A DNA stretch of 64,000 bases from Burkholderia diffusa (GCF_902499115.1 NZ_CABVPN010000028.1:52466-116465), one strand, 5' to 3'. Shown: positions 48,267-57,985, counted from the first letter of the stretch. Notes: generated by a model from the letters alone, not told the origin. Made by a program: numbers and translations.

Positions 48267-49331
48267 TCAGGTCGTCGAATCGATCACCTTGAAGCGCGAA
48301 CGCTTCTGCGCGCGAATCAGCGACTGGTACACGTCGACGTATTGCTGCGCCATCCGCCGCGCAGTGAAGCGCTCCTCGAAGCGCTGCCGCACGCGTGCGC
48401 GCGGCAGCAGGTGCAGCCGGTTCACCGCGGCCACCGCGCTGATCTCGTCCTCGACGATGAAGCCCGACACACCTTCGTCCAGCACCTCCGGCACCGCGCC
48501 GCGATTGAACGCGATCACCGGCGTGCCGCACGACATCGCCTCGATCATCACCAGCCCGAACGGTTCCGGCCAATCGATCGGAAACAGCAGCGCATGCGCG
48601 CCCGACAGGAATTCGGCCTTCTGGTGGTCGGCGATCTCGCCGATGTATTCGACGTGCGGGAGAGCGAACAGCGGCTTGATCTCGCGTTCGAAGTATTCCT
48701 GGTCCGCCGCGTCGATCTTCGCCGCGATCCGGATCGGCAGCCCGCACTGGCGTGCGATGCGGATCGCCGTGTCGACCCGCTTCTCCGGCGAGATACGGCC
48801 GAGGAACGCGAGATAGCGCGGCTCGACGGGCTGCGGCAGGTACAGTGCGTCGGGCAGGCCGTGGTACACGGTCGTCAGCCATTTCGCCTGCGGCAGCGGC
48901 TGGCGCTGCGAATTCGAGATCGAGATCACCGGCGCGGTGTTGAACGTGTCGAACACCGGTTGCTGCTCGGGCAGATCCAGCCGGCCGTGCAGCGTCGTCA
49001 CGTACGGCGTGTCCTGCCGGTTGAAAACCGAAAACGAGTAGTAGTCCATGTGAAAATGGAGCACGTCGAAATCCTTCGCGCGGCGCGCGACCGTCTCCAT
49101 CAGCAGCATGTGCGGGGCGACGCGATCGCGGATCGACGAGTCGAGCCGCAACGCGCGTGGCCACACCGGTTCGAGCCTGGCCCGGGTCGTCGAATCGCCG
49201 CTGGCGAACAGCGTCACGTCATGGCCGAGGTCGACGAGCGCCTCGGTGATGTAGGACACGACGCGCTCCGTGCCGCCGTACAGCTTCGGCGGCACGGATT
49301 CGGTCAGCGGGGCGATCTGGGCAATTCTCAT
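48267..49331 (-). CDS. Glycosyltransferase family 4 protein
   Basis: 354 aa GT-B fold. N-terminal KLYGGTERVVSYITEALVDLGHDVTLFASG is the acceptor half; the donor half has LGRISPEKRVDTAI and the E-x7-E motif in EPFGLVMIEAMSCGTPVIAF. Retaining transferase using a nucleotide sugar; substrate not predictable. It stands alone, without polysaccharide genes nearby. 287 bp of the intergenic region upstream hold nothing I recognise. Confidence 0.88.
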   Translation of the reverse strand: MRIAQIAPLTESVPPKLYGGTERVVSYITEALVDLGHDVTLFASGDSTTRARLEPVWPRALRLDSSIRDRVAPHMLLMETVARRAKDFDVLHFHMDYYSFSVFNRQDTPYVTTLHGRLDLPEQQPVFDTFNTAPVISISNSQRQPLPQAKWLTTVYHGLPDALYLPQPVEPRYLAFLGRISPEKRVDTAIRIARQCGLPIRIAAKIDAADQEYFEREIKPLFALPHVEYIGEIADHQKAEFLSGAHALLFPIDWPEPFGLVMIEAMSCGTPVIAFNRGAVPEVLDEGVSGFIVEDEISAVAAVNRLHLLPRARVRQRFEERFTARRMAQQYVDVYQSLIRAQKRSRFKVIDSTT

Positions 49332-49618
49332 GGTCCACGTCTCCTGTGTCCTCGGTCAGCCGCCACGGGGGCTGGTGCACGCCGCGCTCCGTGCGGCATG
49401 CGGCCGGCATCGCGCCAGCCAAATATCTCATTATTATTCGCGATCCCGATGCCCGGAAGCACCGGACTTTCATTTTATGGGCGTTGTTACAGACAGGATA
49501 CATTCGCCCGCGGGCCGCCCGTACCAGCTTCGAGGCGGCCGGACCGGCGCGACGGGCATCCGAGGGCGAGCGACCGACGGCCCACCGCTGACGGGCCACG
49601 CGCGCACCGCGCCGCCCG

Positions 49619-50794
49619 TCAGCGCGACGGCCACTTCCACGGCGGCAGGTCGCGCGTATCCGCGTCGACGAGCACGGTCGCGCCGAGCTGCTTGTCGAGC
49701 ACCAGCGACTCGCAGCCGGCCTCGCGTTCGAGCGTCGCGATGAGCCGCGCCGCGTGCGACACGACCAGCACCTGCGAACGCTGCGCGGCCTGCGCGATCA
49801 GGCGGCCGAGCGCCGGCAGCAGATCGGGATGCAGGCTCGTTTCCGGCTCGTTCAGCACCATCAGCGCGGGCGGCCGCGGCGTCAGCAACGCGGCCGCGAG
49901 CAGCAGATAGCGCAGCGTGCCGTCCGACAGCTCGGCGGCCGACAACGGCCGCAGCAGCCCCGGCTGGCGCATCAGCACGTCGAAGCGGCCGCGGCCGCCC
50001 GGATTGTCGATGTCGATCGATGCGCCCGGGAACGCGTCATCGATCGCCGCGTCGAGCGCCGCGGCATCTCCGATTTCGCGAATCGTCTGCAGCGCGGCGG
50101 CCAGGTCGGCGCCGTCGTCCGCGAGCACCGGCGTGTGGGTGCCGATGTGCGACTGCCGGGCCGGCGCCTGCGCATCGGTGCGGAAATGGTCGTAGAAGCG
50201 CCACGATCGGATCCGCTCGCGCACCGCGATCATCTCTGGCGCGCCGACCGGATCGGCGAACTCGGTCATCATGCTGTCGAAGCTCGCGACCGGCTGCGGC
50301 ACCGTGTGCCAGTCGCCCGACCCGGCGCGCGCGCGAATCTGCGCGCCCTGCCGGTCGACCAGCAGCGTCGACGGGCGCAACAGCGCGCCACCCCAGATGC
50401 ATTCGCGCTTCACGACGGGATCGAGCGCGAACTGCGAACGGCTCGGGACCGGCAGGCCGAGATCGATCGCATAACCGAAATCGTCGCTCGCGAAACCGAG
50501 CTTGAGGCTCACCGGTCCATTGCGCACCGTACCGGTCACCGGCGTCTCGCCGCTCAGCATCGCGCGCGAAAAGCGCTCGGGGCCGGCCCACAGCGTCGAG
50601 GGCAGCCCGCCTTCGCGCGCGAGCGACGGAATCACGCGCCCCTGCGCCGTATCGGCGAGCAGCCGCAGCGCGCGGTAAACGCTCGACTTGCCGCTGCCGT
50701 TCGGCCCCGTGACGACGGTGAGCGCCGCGAGCGGCACGATCAGCTCGCGCAGCGAGCGGTAGTTGGCGATGGCGAGCGTGTTCAGCGCGGTCAT
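49619..50794 (-). CDS. AAA family ATPase, RecF/SMC-like
   Basis: 391 aa. Walker A GPNGSGKSS near residue 30, ABC-type signature LSDGTLRYL near 290 and Walker B ALMVLNEPETSLHPDLLP near 310, then a VVSHAARLI H-loop. This is the compact ATPase (AAA_15/AAA_21) seen in OLD-like and retron-like contexts, but no nuclease (TOPRIM) domain is attached and no partner gene lies next to it. Possible DNA-repair or defence role; not assigned. Confidence 0.85.
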   Translation of the reverse strand: MTALNTLAIANYRSLRELIVPLAALTVVTGPNGSGKSSVYRALRLLADTAQGRVIPSLAREGGLPSTLWAGPERFSRAMLSGETPVTGTVRNGPVSLKLGFASDDFGYAIDLGLPVPSRSQFALDPVVKRECIWGGALLRPSTLLVDRQGAQIRARAGSGDWHTVPQPVASFDSMMTEFADPVGAPEMIAVRERIRSWRFYDHFRTDAQAPARQSHIGTHTPVLADDGADLAAALQTIREIGDAAALDAAIDDAFPGASIDIDNPGGRGRFDVLMRQPGLLRPLSAAELSDGTLRYLLLAAALLTPRPPALMVLNEPETSLHPDLLPALGRLIAQAAQRSQVLVVSHAARLIATLEREAGCESLVLDKQLGATVLVDADTRDLPPWKWPSR

Positions 50795-50827
50795 GGAAAG
50801 AAAATGGCGGCGGGTACCGGCACGCGT

Positions 50828-52000
50828 TCAGCGGCCTTCGGTGGCTTTCGGATCGGCCGCGGTGTTGGCTGCCGTGCTGGCGGCGGGCGGCCGCGCATGC
50901 GGTCGTTCGGGGCTCGGCTCGTCCAGCGCCGAATCGTGCGGATACAGTTCCATCCGGCTGCGCGGCAGGCATTGCGGAAAACGCGCCTGCAGATAGGCGA
51001 TCAAGCCCTCGCGCACGCGGCAGCGCAGATCCCAGCACGCCGACGAGTCGGCCGCGCTGACGAGCGCGCGCAACTGCATCGTGCGTTCGGTCGCGTCGGT
51101 CACCTGCAGCACCTGCACGCGGCCGTCCCACTCGGGCGCCGCATGGACGAGCCGCGCGAGTTCCTCGCGCAGCGGCGCGAGTGGCGTGCGGTAGTCGACC
51201 GACAGGTACACCGTGCCGATGATCTCCGAGCTGCTGCGCGTCCAGTTCGTGAACGGGTTTTCGATGATCCACTGCAGCGGAACGACGAGCCGGCGCTGAT
51301 CCCACAGCCGCACCGACACGAACGAGCCGGTGATTTCCTCGATGCGGCCCCACTCGCCCTGGATCACGACGACGTCGTCGAGCCGGATCGGCTGCGTGAG
51401 CGCGATCTGCAGCCCGGCGATCAGGTTGCCGAGCACCGGCCGCGCGGCGATGCCGGCAACCAGCCCCGCGACGCCGGCCGACGCCAGCAGGCTCGCGCCG
51501 ACCTGGCGCACGTTCGGGAACGTCATCAGCGCGGCGCCGGTGCCGATGATCACGATCAGCACCATGACGGTCCGCACGAGCACCTTGGCCTGCGTGTGGA
51601 CGCGCCGTGCGTGGAGATTGTCGGCCGCATCCATCGGATGGGCCTGGATGATCGCGTCGCCGACGCCGGCCACGAGCCGCACCAGCAGCCAGGTCAGCGA
51701 CACGATGGAGCCGACCGCGGCCGCGGTGCGCATCCCGCCCACGAACGACATGCCCTCGTCGGCCTGGATCCACAGGAACTCGAGCGCGAGCAGCGCGAGC
51801 GTGACGAGCGAAGGTTTGTCGATGTAACGCAGGATCACGCTCATCAACGGATACGGCTGCGCGATGCGCTTGACGATGCGTGCGCCGACACGGTGCACGA
51901 TCACGACGACAAGCACGACGATGACCGACACGCCCAGCGTGCCGAGCCACGCATGCAACGGCGCATCGGCGATGCGCTGCAATTCCTCGATTGAAATCAT
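50828..52000 (-). CDS. MscS-type mechanosensitive channel
   Basis: 390 aa. About five hydrophobic helices between residues 20 and 190; the pore helix GASLLASAGVAGLVAGIAARPVLGNL is split by the usual kink, followed by the beta-domain (QPIRLDDVVVI, GEWGRIEEI). The Pro/Ala-rich C-terminal 45 residues are disordered. Releases solutes on hypo-osmotic shock. 33 nt upstream of the AAA ATPase gene on the same strand, so they may be co-transcribed. Confidence 0.9.
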   Translation of the reverse strand: MISIEELQRIADAPLHAWLGTLGVSVIVVLVVVIVHRVGARIVKRIAQPYPLMSVILRYIDKPSLVTLALLALEFLWIQADEGMSFVGGMRTAAAVGSIVSLTWLLVRLVAGVGDAIIQAHPMDAADNLHARRVHTQAKVLVRTVMVLIVIIGTGAALMTFPNVRQVGASLLASAGVAGLVAGIAARPVLGNLIAGLQIALTQPIRLDDVVVIQGEWGRIEEITGSFVSVRLWDQRRLVVPLQWIIENPFTNWTRSSSEIIGTVYLSVDYRTPLAPLREELARLVHAAPEWDGRVQVLQVTDATERTMQLRALVSAADSSACWDLRCRVREGLIAYLQARFPQCLPRSRMELYPHDSALDEPSPERPHARPPAASTAANTAADPKATEGR

Positions 52001-52097
52001 CGGCGCCCGGGAATGCTTCGGTTATGAGGCGCGGCGGCCTCGTCCTGGATGCGTCGGCGACGTCCGGGCAACGCGCGCGCCCGGCCCCGGCGTCAGA

Positions 52098-52454
52098 TCA
52101 GCTGCCGCCCCTGCAGGGGAACGCCTTGCCGAGACCGAGCGACACCGCGGTGCTCGCGTTGTAGTCGGCCAGCTTCGGGTTCTCCGCGATGTACTTGCGC
52201 ACCGCGTCGGTCATCTGCTGCGCCCGGATGTCGGGCGGCAGGCAGAAATACTGCCCGACGCGCGGCCCCGTGGTACCGCCGATCGCGTCGATCGTGTTGT
52301 AGACGCCATCGGCGGCGCCTTCGATGTAGGCGGCGCACGACGCCCGCGACTTGACGTCCGTCTTCGCGCACAGCCGGTCGAGATCCGCGCCCGTGAAAGC
52401 CGCCGCCGACAACGGCACGGCGAACGCCGCGGCACAAAACATAGCCCGCAACAT
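52098..52454 (-). CDS. Secreted Rap1a/Tai-family protein
   Basis: 118 aa. Signal peptide residues 1-18 (MLRAMFCAAAFAVPLSAAAF), then FTGADLDRLCAK, SCAAYIEGAADGVY and FCLPPDIRAQQMTDAVRKYI, the pattern of the Rap1a/Tai domain. Named members are periplasmic immunity proteins against type VI amidase effectors, but most relatives are orphans like this one: no effector is adjacent. Four cysteines could form two disulfides. ATG 52454 begins the signal peptide. Confidence 0.78.
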   Translation of the reverse strand: MLRAMFCAAAFAVPLSAAAFTGADLDRLCAKTDVKSRASCAAYIEGAADGVYNTIDAIGGTTGPRVGQYFCLPPDIRAQQMTDAVRKYIAENPKLADYNASTAVSLGLGKAFPCRGGS

Positions 52455-52573
52455 GGTGTTCCTTATGTCAATGCGGCCCCGGGCCGCTTGCTGCGCTGAC
52501 CGGCGCGGCAGCCGGACGCCCGCGGCCGGCCGGGTTCCGGACGGCCGGGCGCTGCGCCACCGCGCCAAAACCG

Positions 52574-53284
52574 TCATTTTGCACTCTTTTGGGCATCTGC
52601 CGGCGCCGACGCACCGACGCGCACCGTCCGCTTGCTCAGGATGTCGATTGCGTCCGGCGCCTTGTAGTGCTTCGCGAACTCGAGCGCGGTGATGCCGAGC
52701 TGGTTCTTCACCTGCGGATCGGCACCCTGGTCGAGCAGCAGGTTGACGGTCGTCGCGTGGTTGCCGCGCGCGGCCATCATCAGCGGCGTCGTGCCGTTCG
52801 GCGATGCGGTGTCGATATACGCGTCGTGGTCGAGCAGGATCTTGACGACCTCGTCCTGGCCGTTGGTCGCCGCGTAGTGCAGCGGCGCCCAGCCCTTCTT
52901 GCTGACTTCCGCGCCCTTGTCGATCAGCAGCTTGACGAGCCCGACGTCGCCGTTCAGCGACGCGAGCATCAGCGCGTTCTCGCCGGCCTTGTCTTCCTTC
53001 TCGAGGTCGACGTTCGGCGTCGTGGCGATCGCGGCGGCAACCTTGTCGGACTTCTCGCGCGCGGCGATCACGAGGATCGGGTCGCCGTTCGGCGCGAGCG
53101 TGTTCGGATCGAGCTTGCCGCTCTTGAGCTGCTTGCCGATGTCGGCGATATCGTCGAACTTGACCGCCTTGACGATCGCGTCGAGCGACTCGGCATGCGC
53201 GCCGGCGGCGGCAAAGAGGCCGCTCGCGACGAGCGCGGCGGCGATGAGTGCGCGCTTGGGCAGGTATGTGGTCGGCTTCGTCAT
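52574..53284 (-). CDS. Secreted ankyrin-repeat protein
   Basis: 236 aa. Signal peptide 1-36 (ends AGAHAES). About five ankyrin repeats between residues 65 and 220 (for example GENALMLASLNGDVGLVKLLIDKGAEV and TPLMMAARGNHATTVNLLLDQGADP, quoted in part). Periplasmic protein-protein interaction; partner unknown. ATG 53284 has GAAGGAG before it. The next gene downstream encodes the Rap1a-like protein, 119 nt away on the same strand. Confidence 0.87.
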   Translation of the reverse strand: MTKPTTYLPKRALIAAALVASGLFAAAGAHAESLDAIVKAVKFDDIADIGKQLKSGKLDPNTLAPNGDPILVIAAREKSDKVAAAIATTPNVDLEKEDKAGENALMLASLNGDVGLVKLLIDKGAEVSKKGWAPLHYAATNGQDEVVKILLDHDAYIDTASPNGTTPLMMAARGNHATTVNLLLDQGADPQVKNQLGITALEFAKHYKAPDAIDILSKRTVRVGASAPADAQKSAK

Positions 53285-53327
53285 TGTTGTGGGCTCCTTC
53301 CCTGGGTTGTCGGCTGGCTGCGCGCCG

Positions 53328-54107
53328 TTAGCGGGCGATCTTGAACAGCCGGAAAAAGTTCTGTGTCGTCGCATCGGCGAGCGCCTCGACGGCGATCCCG
53401 CGCTCGGATGCGATAAAGCGTCCGACATGGCTGACGTACGCAGGTTCATTCGGCTTGCCGCGATATGGCACCGGCGCGAGGTACGGCGAGTCGGTTTCGA
53501 TCAGCAGCCGGTCGAGCGGCACGCGCCGCGCGACGTCCTGCACGTCGGTCGCGTTCTTGAACGTGACGATCCCCGACAGCGAGATATGGAAGTTCTGCGC
53601 GAGCGCCTGCTCGGCAACGGGCCACGGCTCGGTGAAGCAGTGCATCACGCCGCCCGGCACGTCCGCGCGCTCCTCGGCCATGATTCGCAGCGTGTCTTCC
53701 GACGACGAGCGCGTATGGATGATCAGCGGCTTCATCGTCGCGGTCGCCGCGCGGATGTGCGTGCGAAAGCGTTCGCGCTGCCACTCCATGTCGGCGATCG
53801 AGCGGCCTTCGAGGCGATAGTAGTCGAGGCCCGTCTCGCCAATCGCGACGACCTTCGGGTGCGCGGCCAGCTCGATCAGTTCCGCGAGCGTCGGCTCCCG
53901 TGCGTCCTCGTGATCGGGGTGCACGCCGACCGACGCGTACACGTTGTCGTGCGCCTGCGCGATCGCGAGCACGTCGGGCAGCGTCTCGAAGTCGACCGAC
54001 ACGCACAGCGCGTGCGTGACGTCGTGCTCGCGCATGTTCTCCAGCACGGCAGGCAGGCGGTCGGCGAGACCCTTGAAATTGATGTGGCAGTGAGAATCGA
54101 CGAACAT
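53328..54107 (-). CDS. tatD: TatD family metal-dependent DNase
   Basis: 259 aa TIM-barrel hydrolase. Metal ligands in FVDSHCHIN (HxH), GETGLDYYR (Glu), HTRSS and HCFTE (His), and ETDSPYLAPVPYRGKPNEP (Asp). 3'-5' DNase/quality-control role. ATG 54107 gives MFVDSHCH, the normal N-terminus. Downstream of holB as in many proteobacteria. Confidence 0.95.
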   Translation of the reverse strand: MFVDSHCHINFKGLADRLPAVLENMREHDVTHALCVSVDFETLPDVLAIAQAHDNVYASVGVHPDHEDAREPTLAELIELAAHPKVVAIGETGLDYYRLEGRSIADMEWQRERFRTHIRAATATMKPLIIHTRSSSEDTLRIMAEERADVPGGVMHCFTEPWPVAEQALAQNFHISLSGIVTFKNATDVQDVARRVPLDRLLIETDSPYLAPVPYRGKPNEPAYVSHVGRFIASERGIAVEALADATTQNFFRLFKIAR

Positions 54108-54186
54108 CGTGGTTCCTGAATACGGTTGGCGGGCGCTCATGCACTCGCCGGCAATCGTTTCCTCACCCGAAGGAAACAATACTCGC

Positions 54187-55215
54187 TCACGCGAACATTT
54201 CCCGATAACCGAGAAACAGTTCCTCGAATACGAGCCGGGCATTGAGCGGATGGTTCTCGACCGTCCGCTGGCGCGTCACGGCCTTCATGAAGCGCGCGAA
54301 CGCATTCGCATCGACCGCCTCCGCGCACCGCGCGAGCGCGGCCGCCTGCATCGGGAAGTAGCGCGGCGCGCCCGCCATCCGCTGCGCGAGCAGATCGTAC
54401 AGCCAGCGCTGCAGCCAGCCGAGCACCAGCGGCACCGGCAGCTTCTGCAGCGTCTCGCCGCACGCGAACGGATCGCACGCGGCGCCGGCCGCGAGCTGGC
54501 CGAGCGTGAAATCGCGCAGCGGGCGGTTCTCGTCGCTCGCGAGCGCCAGCGCGGCGAGCGGCGCGCCGCCGGCTTCGGCGAGCAGCGCGCGCGCATCGTC
54601 GATACCCTGCGCCGCGAGCCATGCCGCGGCCGCGTCGGGCGCCGGCACGGTCATCGGCCACTGCCGGCAGCGGCTGATGATGGTCGGCAGCAGCCGGTCG
54701 ATGCGGGCCGACACCAGCAGGAACACGACGCCGGACGGCGGCTCCTCCAGCGTCTTCAGCAGCGCGTTCGACGCGGCGACGTTCAGCGCCTCGGCCGGAT
54801 ACAGCACGACGACGCGCGCGCCGCCGCGGTGCGAACCGACCCCGCAGAAGTCGAGCAACGCACGCACCTGCTCGATCTTGATTTCCTTGCTCGGCGCGCG
54901 CGTCTTCTTGCCGCCCTCGTCCGCGTCGGCAGGCTTCGCGTCGTCGGCGGCGCCCGGCGCCTCGCCCGCGAGCGCCTCGGGCAGCACGATCCGGTAGTCC
55001 GGATGGTTGCCCTGCGCGAACCACGTGCAGGCCGCACAAGCGCCGCACGGCTCGCCGTTCGGCTGTGGCGCCTCGCACAGGAAGCCCTGCGCGAGATGCT
55101 GCGCGAACTGCAGCTTGCCGATCCCGGCCTGGCCGTGCAGCAGCAGCGCATGCGGCCACTGCGCACGCAGTTGCTGCAGGCGGTTCCAGTCGTCGGTCTG
55201 CCACGGATAGATCAT
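54187..55215 (-). CDS. holB: DNA polymerase III subunit delta'
   Basis: 342 aa clamp-loader subunit. P-loop HGQAGIGKLQFA at residue 30 region, zinc-type CGACAACTWF cluster, and SRCRQWPM sensor/SRC motif. The stator subunit that opens the sliding-clamp loader. Preceded by tmk and mltG on the same strand (18 nt), the conserved mltG-tmk-holB order. Confidence 0.96.
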   Translation of the reverse strand: MIYPWQTDDWNRLQQLRAQWPHALLLHGQAGIGKLQFAQHLAQGFLCEAPQPNGEPCGACAACTWFAQGNHPDYRIVLPEALAGEAPGAADDAKPADADEGGKKTRAPSKEIKIEQVRALLDFCGVGSHRGGARVVVLYPAEALNVAASNALLKTLEEPPSGVVFLLVSARIDRLLPTIISRCRQWPMTVPAPDAAAAWLAAQGIDDARALLAEAGGAPLAALALASDENRPLRDFTLGQLAAGAACDPFACGETLQKLPVPLVLGWLQRWLYDLLAQRMAGAPRYFPMQAAALARCAEAVDANAFARFMKAVTRQRTVENHPLNARLVFEELFLGYREMFA

Positions 55216-55233
55216 GTGGTGCGTTCCTTCGTG

Positions 55234-55854
55234 TTACAGCGCGGCGAGCACGCGTTCGAGCTGCTGGCGGATGTCGGGAATCGTCTGCGTCGCGTCGACG
55301 ATCGCGAAGCGGTGCGGCGCCTCTTCCGCGCGCCGCAGGTATTCGGCGCGAGTGCGCGAGAAGAATGCGTCCGACTCGCTTTCGAACTTGTCGGGCATGC
55401 GCGCGGCGCCGCGGCGCTCGCTCGCCACCTGTGGCGCGACGTCGAACAGCACCGTCAGGTCGGGCTGGAAGCCGCCCTGCACCCAGCGCTCGAGCGTCTC
55501 GAGCTTGTCGCGCGGCAGCCCGCGGCCGCCGCCCTGGTACGCGAACGTGGCATCGGTGAAGCGATCCGACACGACCCAGTCGCCGCGCGCGAGCGCAGGC
55601 TCGATCACGAGCGCGAGGTGCTCGCGGCGCGCGGCGAACATCAGCAGCGCTTCGGTCTCGAGATCCATCGGCTGGTTCAGCAGGATCTCGCGCAGCTTCT
55701 CGCCGAGCTGCGTGCCACCCGGCTCGCGGGTGACGACGACCTGCCGGCCGCTCGCGGCCAGCCTGGCCTGGAGGCGTTCACAGAACCATTGCAGGTGGGT
55801 GGTCTTCCCCGCCCCGTCGATGCCTTCGAACGTGATGAATTTACCGCTCGCCAT
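55234..55854 (-). CDS. tmk: Thymidylate kinase
   Basis: 206 aa. P-loop FEGIDGAGKTTH, DRFTDATFAYQGGGRG (DRF/Y motif plus lid). Phosphorylates dTMP to dTDP. Start overlaps the mltG stop (TAATG), so translation is coupled. Standard length. Confidence 0.97.
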   Translation of the reverse strand: MASGKFITFEGIDGAGKTTHLQWFCERLQARLAASGRQVVVTREPGGTQLGEKLREILLNQPMDLETEALLMFAARREHLALVIEPALARGDWVVSDRFTDATFAYQGGGRGLPRDKLETLERWVQGGFQPDLTVLFDVAPQVASERRGAARMPDKFESESDAFFSRTRAEYLRRAEEAPHRFAIVDATQTIPDIRQQLERVLAAL

Positions 55855-56873
55855 TATTGACCTCGTATGTACTTGTCCACGGCCTTGTTGTGGTCGCCGA
55901 GCGTGTCCGAGAACACGCTCGTGCCGTCGCCCTTCGCGACGAAATAGAGCGCGCTCGTCTGGGCCGGATTGATCGCCGCCTGCAGCGCGGCGACGCCCGG
56001 CAGGGCGATCGGCGTCGGGGGCAGCCCGCGGCGCGTATAGGTATTGTAAGGAGTGTCGGCCTGCAGGTCGCGCTTGCGCAGGCGGCCGTCGTACGCGTCT
56101 CCCAGGCCGTAGATCACCGACGGATCGGTCTGCAGCGGCATCCCGATCCGCAGCCGGTTCGCGAACACGGCGGCGACGAACGCGCGATCGGCCGCGTGGC
56201 CCGTTTCCTTTTCGACGATCGACGCGATCGTCAACGCTTCGTAAGGCGTCTTGTACGGCAGCCCCGGCACGCGCGCGGCCCACGCTTCGTCGAGACGCGT
56301 CTGCATCAGATGGTACGCACGCCGGTAGATGTTCAGATCGCTCGTGCCCTTGTCGAACAGGTAGGTGTCCGGGAAGAACAACCCCTCGCCGCTGCCGCGC
56401 TGAATCGCGTTGTCCGGCGCACCGATCGCGCGCAGCAGTTCGGCGTCGCTCATGCCGGCCGTCGCGTGCGCGAGATCGGGATTGCCGTCGAGTTCCGCGC
56501 GCATCCGCTTGAAGGTCCAGCCTTCGATCACCGTCGCGACGTACTCGTTCACGTCGCCCCGCGCGATCTTCTGCAGCACGTCGTACGGCGTGATGCCGGT
56601 CTTGAATTCGTAGTTGCCGGACTTGAGCCGGCTCGACAGCCCGAGCAGGCGCGTCATCGCGACGAAGCCGAGCGGCTCGACCGGCACGCCGCCGCGCCTG
56701 AGCTGCAGCGCGACGCTCTTGACGCTGCTGCGCGGCTTGATCGTGACATCGAGCGACGCGGCACCCAGCAGCAGCGGCCGGGTCGCCCAGTAATATCCGC
56801 CGCCCGCGCCGGCAGCGGCCACAACGACGGCCAGCGCCACGACAGTCGCGGCGCATTTCTTCAGTAGGGACAT
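55854..56873 (-). CDS. mltG: Endolytic murein transglycosylase MltG
   Basis: 339 aa. Signal anchor at about 8-30, LysM-like subdomain, and catalytic glutamate in ASIVEKETGHAADR with YNTYTRRGLPPTPIALPG. Cuts nascent glycan strands, setting their length. The ATG at 56873 (MSLLKKCAATV) is chosen since earlier codons lie over the divergent promoter. Confidence 0.96.
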   Translation of the reverse strand: MSLLKKCAATVVALAVVVAAAGAGGGYYWATRPLLLGAASLDVTIKPRSSVKSVALQLRRGGVPVEPLGFVAMTRLLGLSSRLKSGNYEFKTGITPYDVLQKIARGDVNEYVATVIEGWTFKRMRAELDGNPDLAHATAGMSDAELLRAIGAPDNAIQRGSGEGLFFPDTYLFDKGTSDLNIYRRAYHLMQTRLDEAWAARVPGLPYKTPYEALTIASIVEKETGHAADRAFVAAVFANRLRIGMPLQTDPSVIYGLGDAYDGRLRKRDLQADTPYNTYTRRGLPPTPIALPGVAALQAAINPAQTSALYFVAKGDGTSVFSDTLGDHNKAVDKYIRGQ

Positions 56874-56896
56874 GGAAACGAGACTCAGGTAAGACC

Positions 56897-56924
56897 CATA
56901 TAATACTTGCTCGCCTTCGTCAAA
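56897..56924 (-). promoter_or_regulatory. Sigma-70 promoter of mltG-tmk-holB
   Basis: Minus strand TTTGAC, 16-bp spacer, TATATG, 24 nt before the mltG start codon in the 77-bp mltG/ygfZ divergent gap. Confidence 0.5.
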
Positions 56925-56950
56925 GTCAGGGTTGACTGTTCCCTCATTCC

Positions 56951-57985
56951 ATGAGCACACCGTTCGCTTCACCGGCTGCACAGCCCGCATCCGTCTCGCT
57001 CCCCGTTTTCCCCCGCCCGTCAGCCGCCGATTTCGACGCGCCGGGCGCCTGCATGCCGCTTGCGCAGTTCGGCGTGATCGACGTGGCCGGCGACGACGCC
57101 GCGACGTTCCTGCACAGCCAGCTCACCAACGACATCGAGCATCTCGATGCCGCGAGCGCGCGCCTGTCCGGCTATTGCTCGCCGAAGGGCCGCCTGCTCG
57201 CGTCGTTCCTCGCGTGGCGCGCCGGTCACGGCGTGCGCCTGCTTGTCTCGAAGGACGTCCAGGCCGCCGTGCAGAAACGGCTGTCGATGTTCGTGCTGCG
57301 TGCAAAGGCGAAACTGACGGACGCGAGCGACGCGCTCGCGGTCGTCGGCTTCGCGGGCGACGTGCGCGACGTGCTGTCGGGCATCTTCGACGCGCTGCCG
57401 GACGGCGTGCACGTGAAGGTCGACGGCCCTGCAGGCGCGCTGATCCGCGTGCCGGACGCGGCCGGCCGCAAGCGCTACCTGTGGATCGGGCCCCGCGCGG
57501 AAGTCGACGCGCGTCTCGCCGCGCTCGCCGGCACGCTGCCGGTCGTGTCGCCGGCCGTCTGGGACTGGCTCGACGTGCGCGCGGGCGAGCCGCGCATCAC
57601 GCAACCGGCCGTCGAACAGTTCGTGCCGCAGATGGTCAACTTCGACGTGATCGGCGCCGTTAACTTCCGCAAGGGGTGCTACCCGGGCCAGGAAATCGTC
57701 GCGCGCAGCCAGTACCGCGGCACGATCAAGCGCCGTACCGCGCTCGCGCACGTCGCCGGCGAGACCGACACCGTGCATGCCGGCGTCGAGCTGTTCCATA
57801 GCGACGACCCGGGTCAGCCGTGCGGGATGATCGTCAACGCGGCGGCCGCGCCCGCGGGCGGCGTCGACGCGCTCGTCGAGATCAAGCTGGCCGCGCTCGA
57901 CAACGGCACGGTGCACCTTGGTTCCGCCGACGGTCCGGCGCTCGCGTTCGACGCGCTGCCGTACGCGTGGCCAACGGAAGCGTGA
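56951..57985 (+). CDS. ygfZ: Folate-binding iron-sulfur protein YgfZ
   Basis: 344 aa, GcvT-like. Signature FRKGCYPGQEIVARSQYRG with the conserved cysteine, and FLHSQLTNDI near the N-terminus. Helps repair or assemble Fe-S enzymes using tetrahydrofolate. Divergent from mltG. Confidence 0.95.
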   Translation: MSTPFASPAAQPASVSLPVFPRPSAADFDAPGACMPLAQFGVIDVAGDDAATFLHSQLTNDIEHLDAASARLSGYCSPKGRLLASFLAWRAGHGVRLLVSKDVQAAVQKRLSMFVLRAKAKLTDASDALAVVGFAGDVRDVLSGIFDALPDGVHVKVDGPAGALIRVPDAAGRKRYLWIGPRAEVDARLAALAGTLPVVSPAVWDWLDVRAGEPRITQPAVEQFVPQMVNFDVIGAVNFRKGCYPGQEIVARSQYRGTIKRRTALAHVAGETDTVHAGVELFHSDDPGQPCGMIVNAAAAPAGGVDALVEIKLAALDNGTVHLGSADGPALAFDALPYAWPTEA

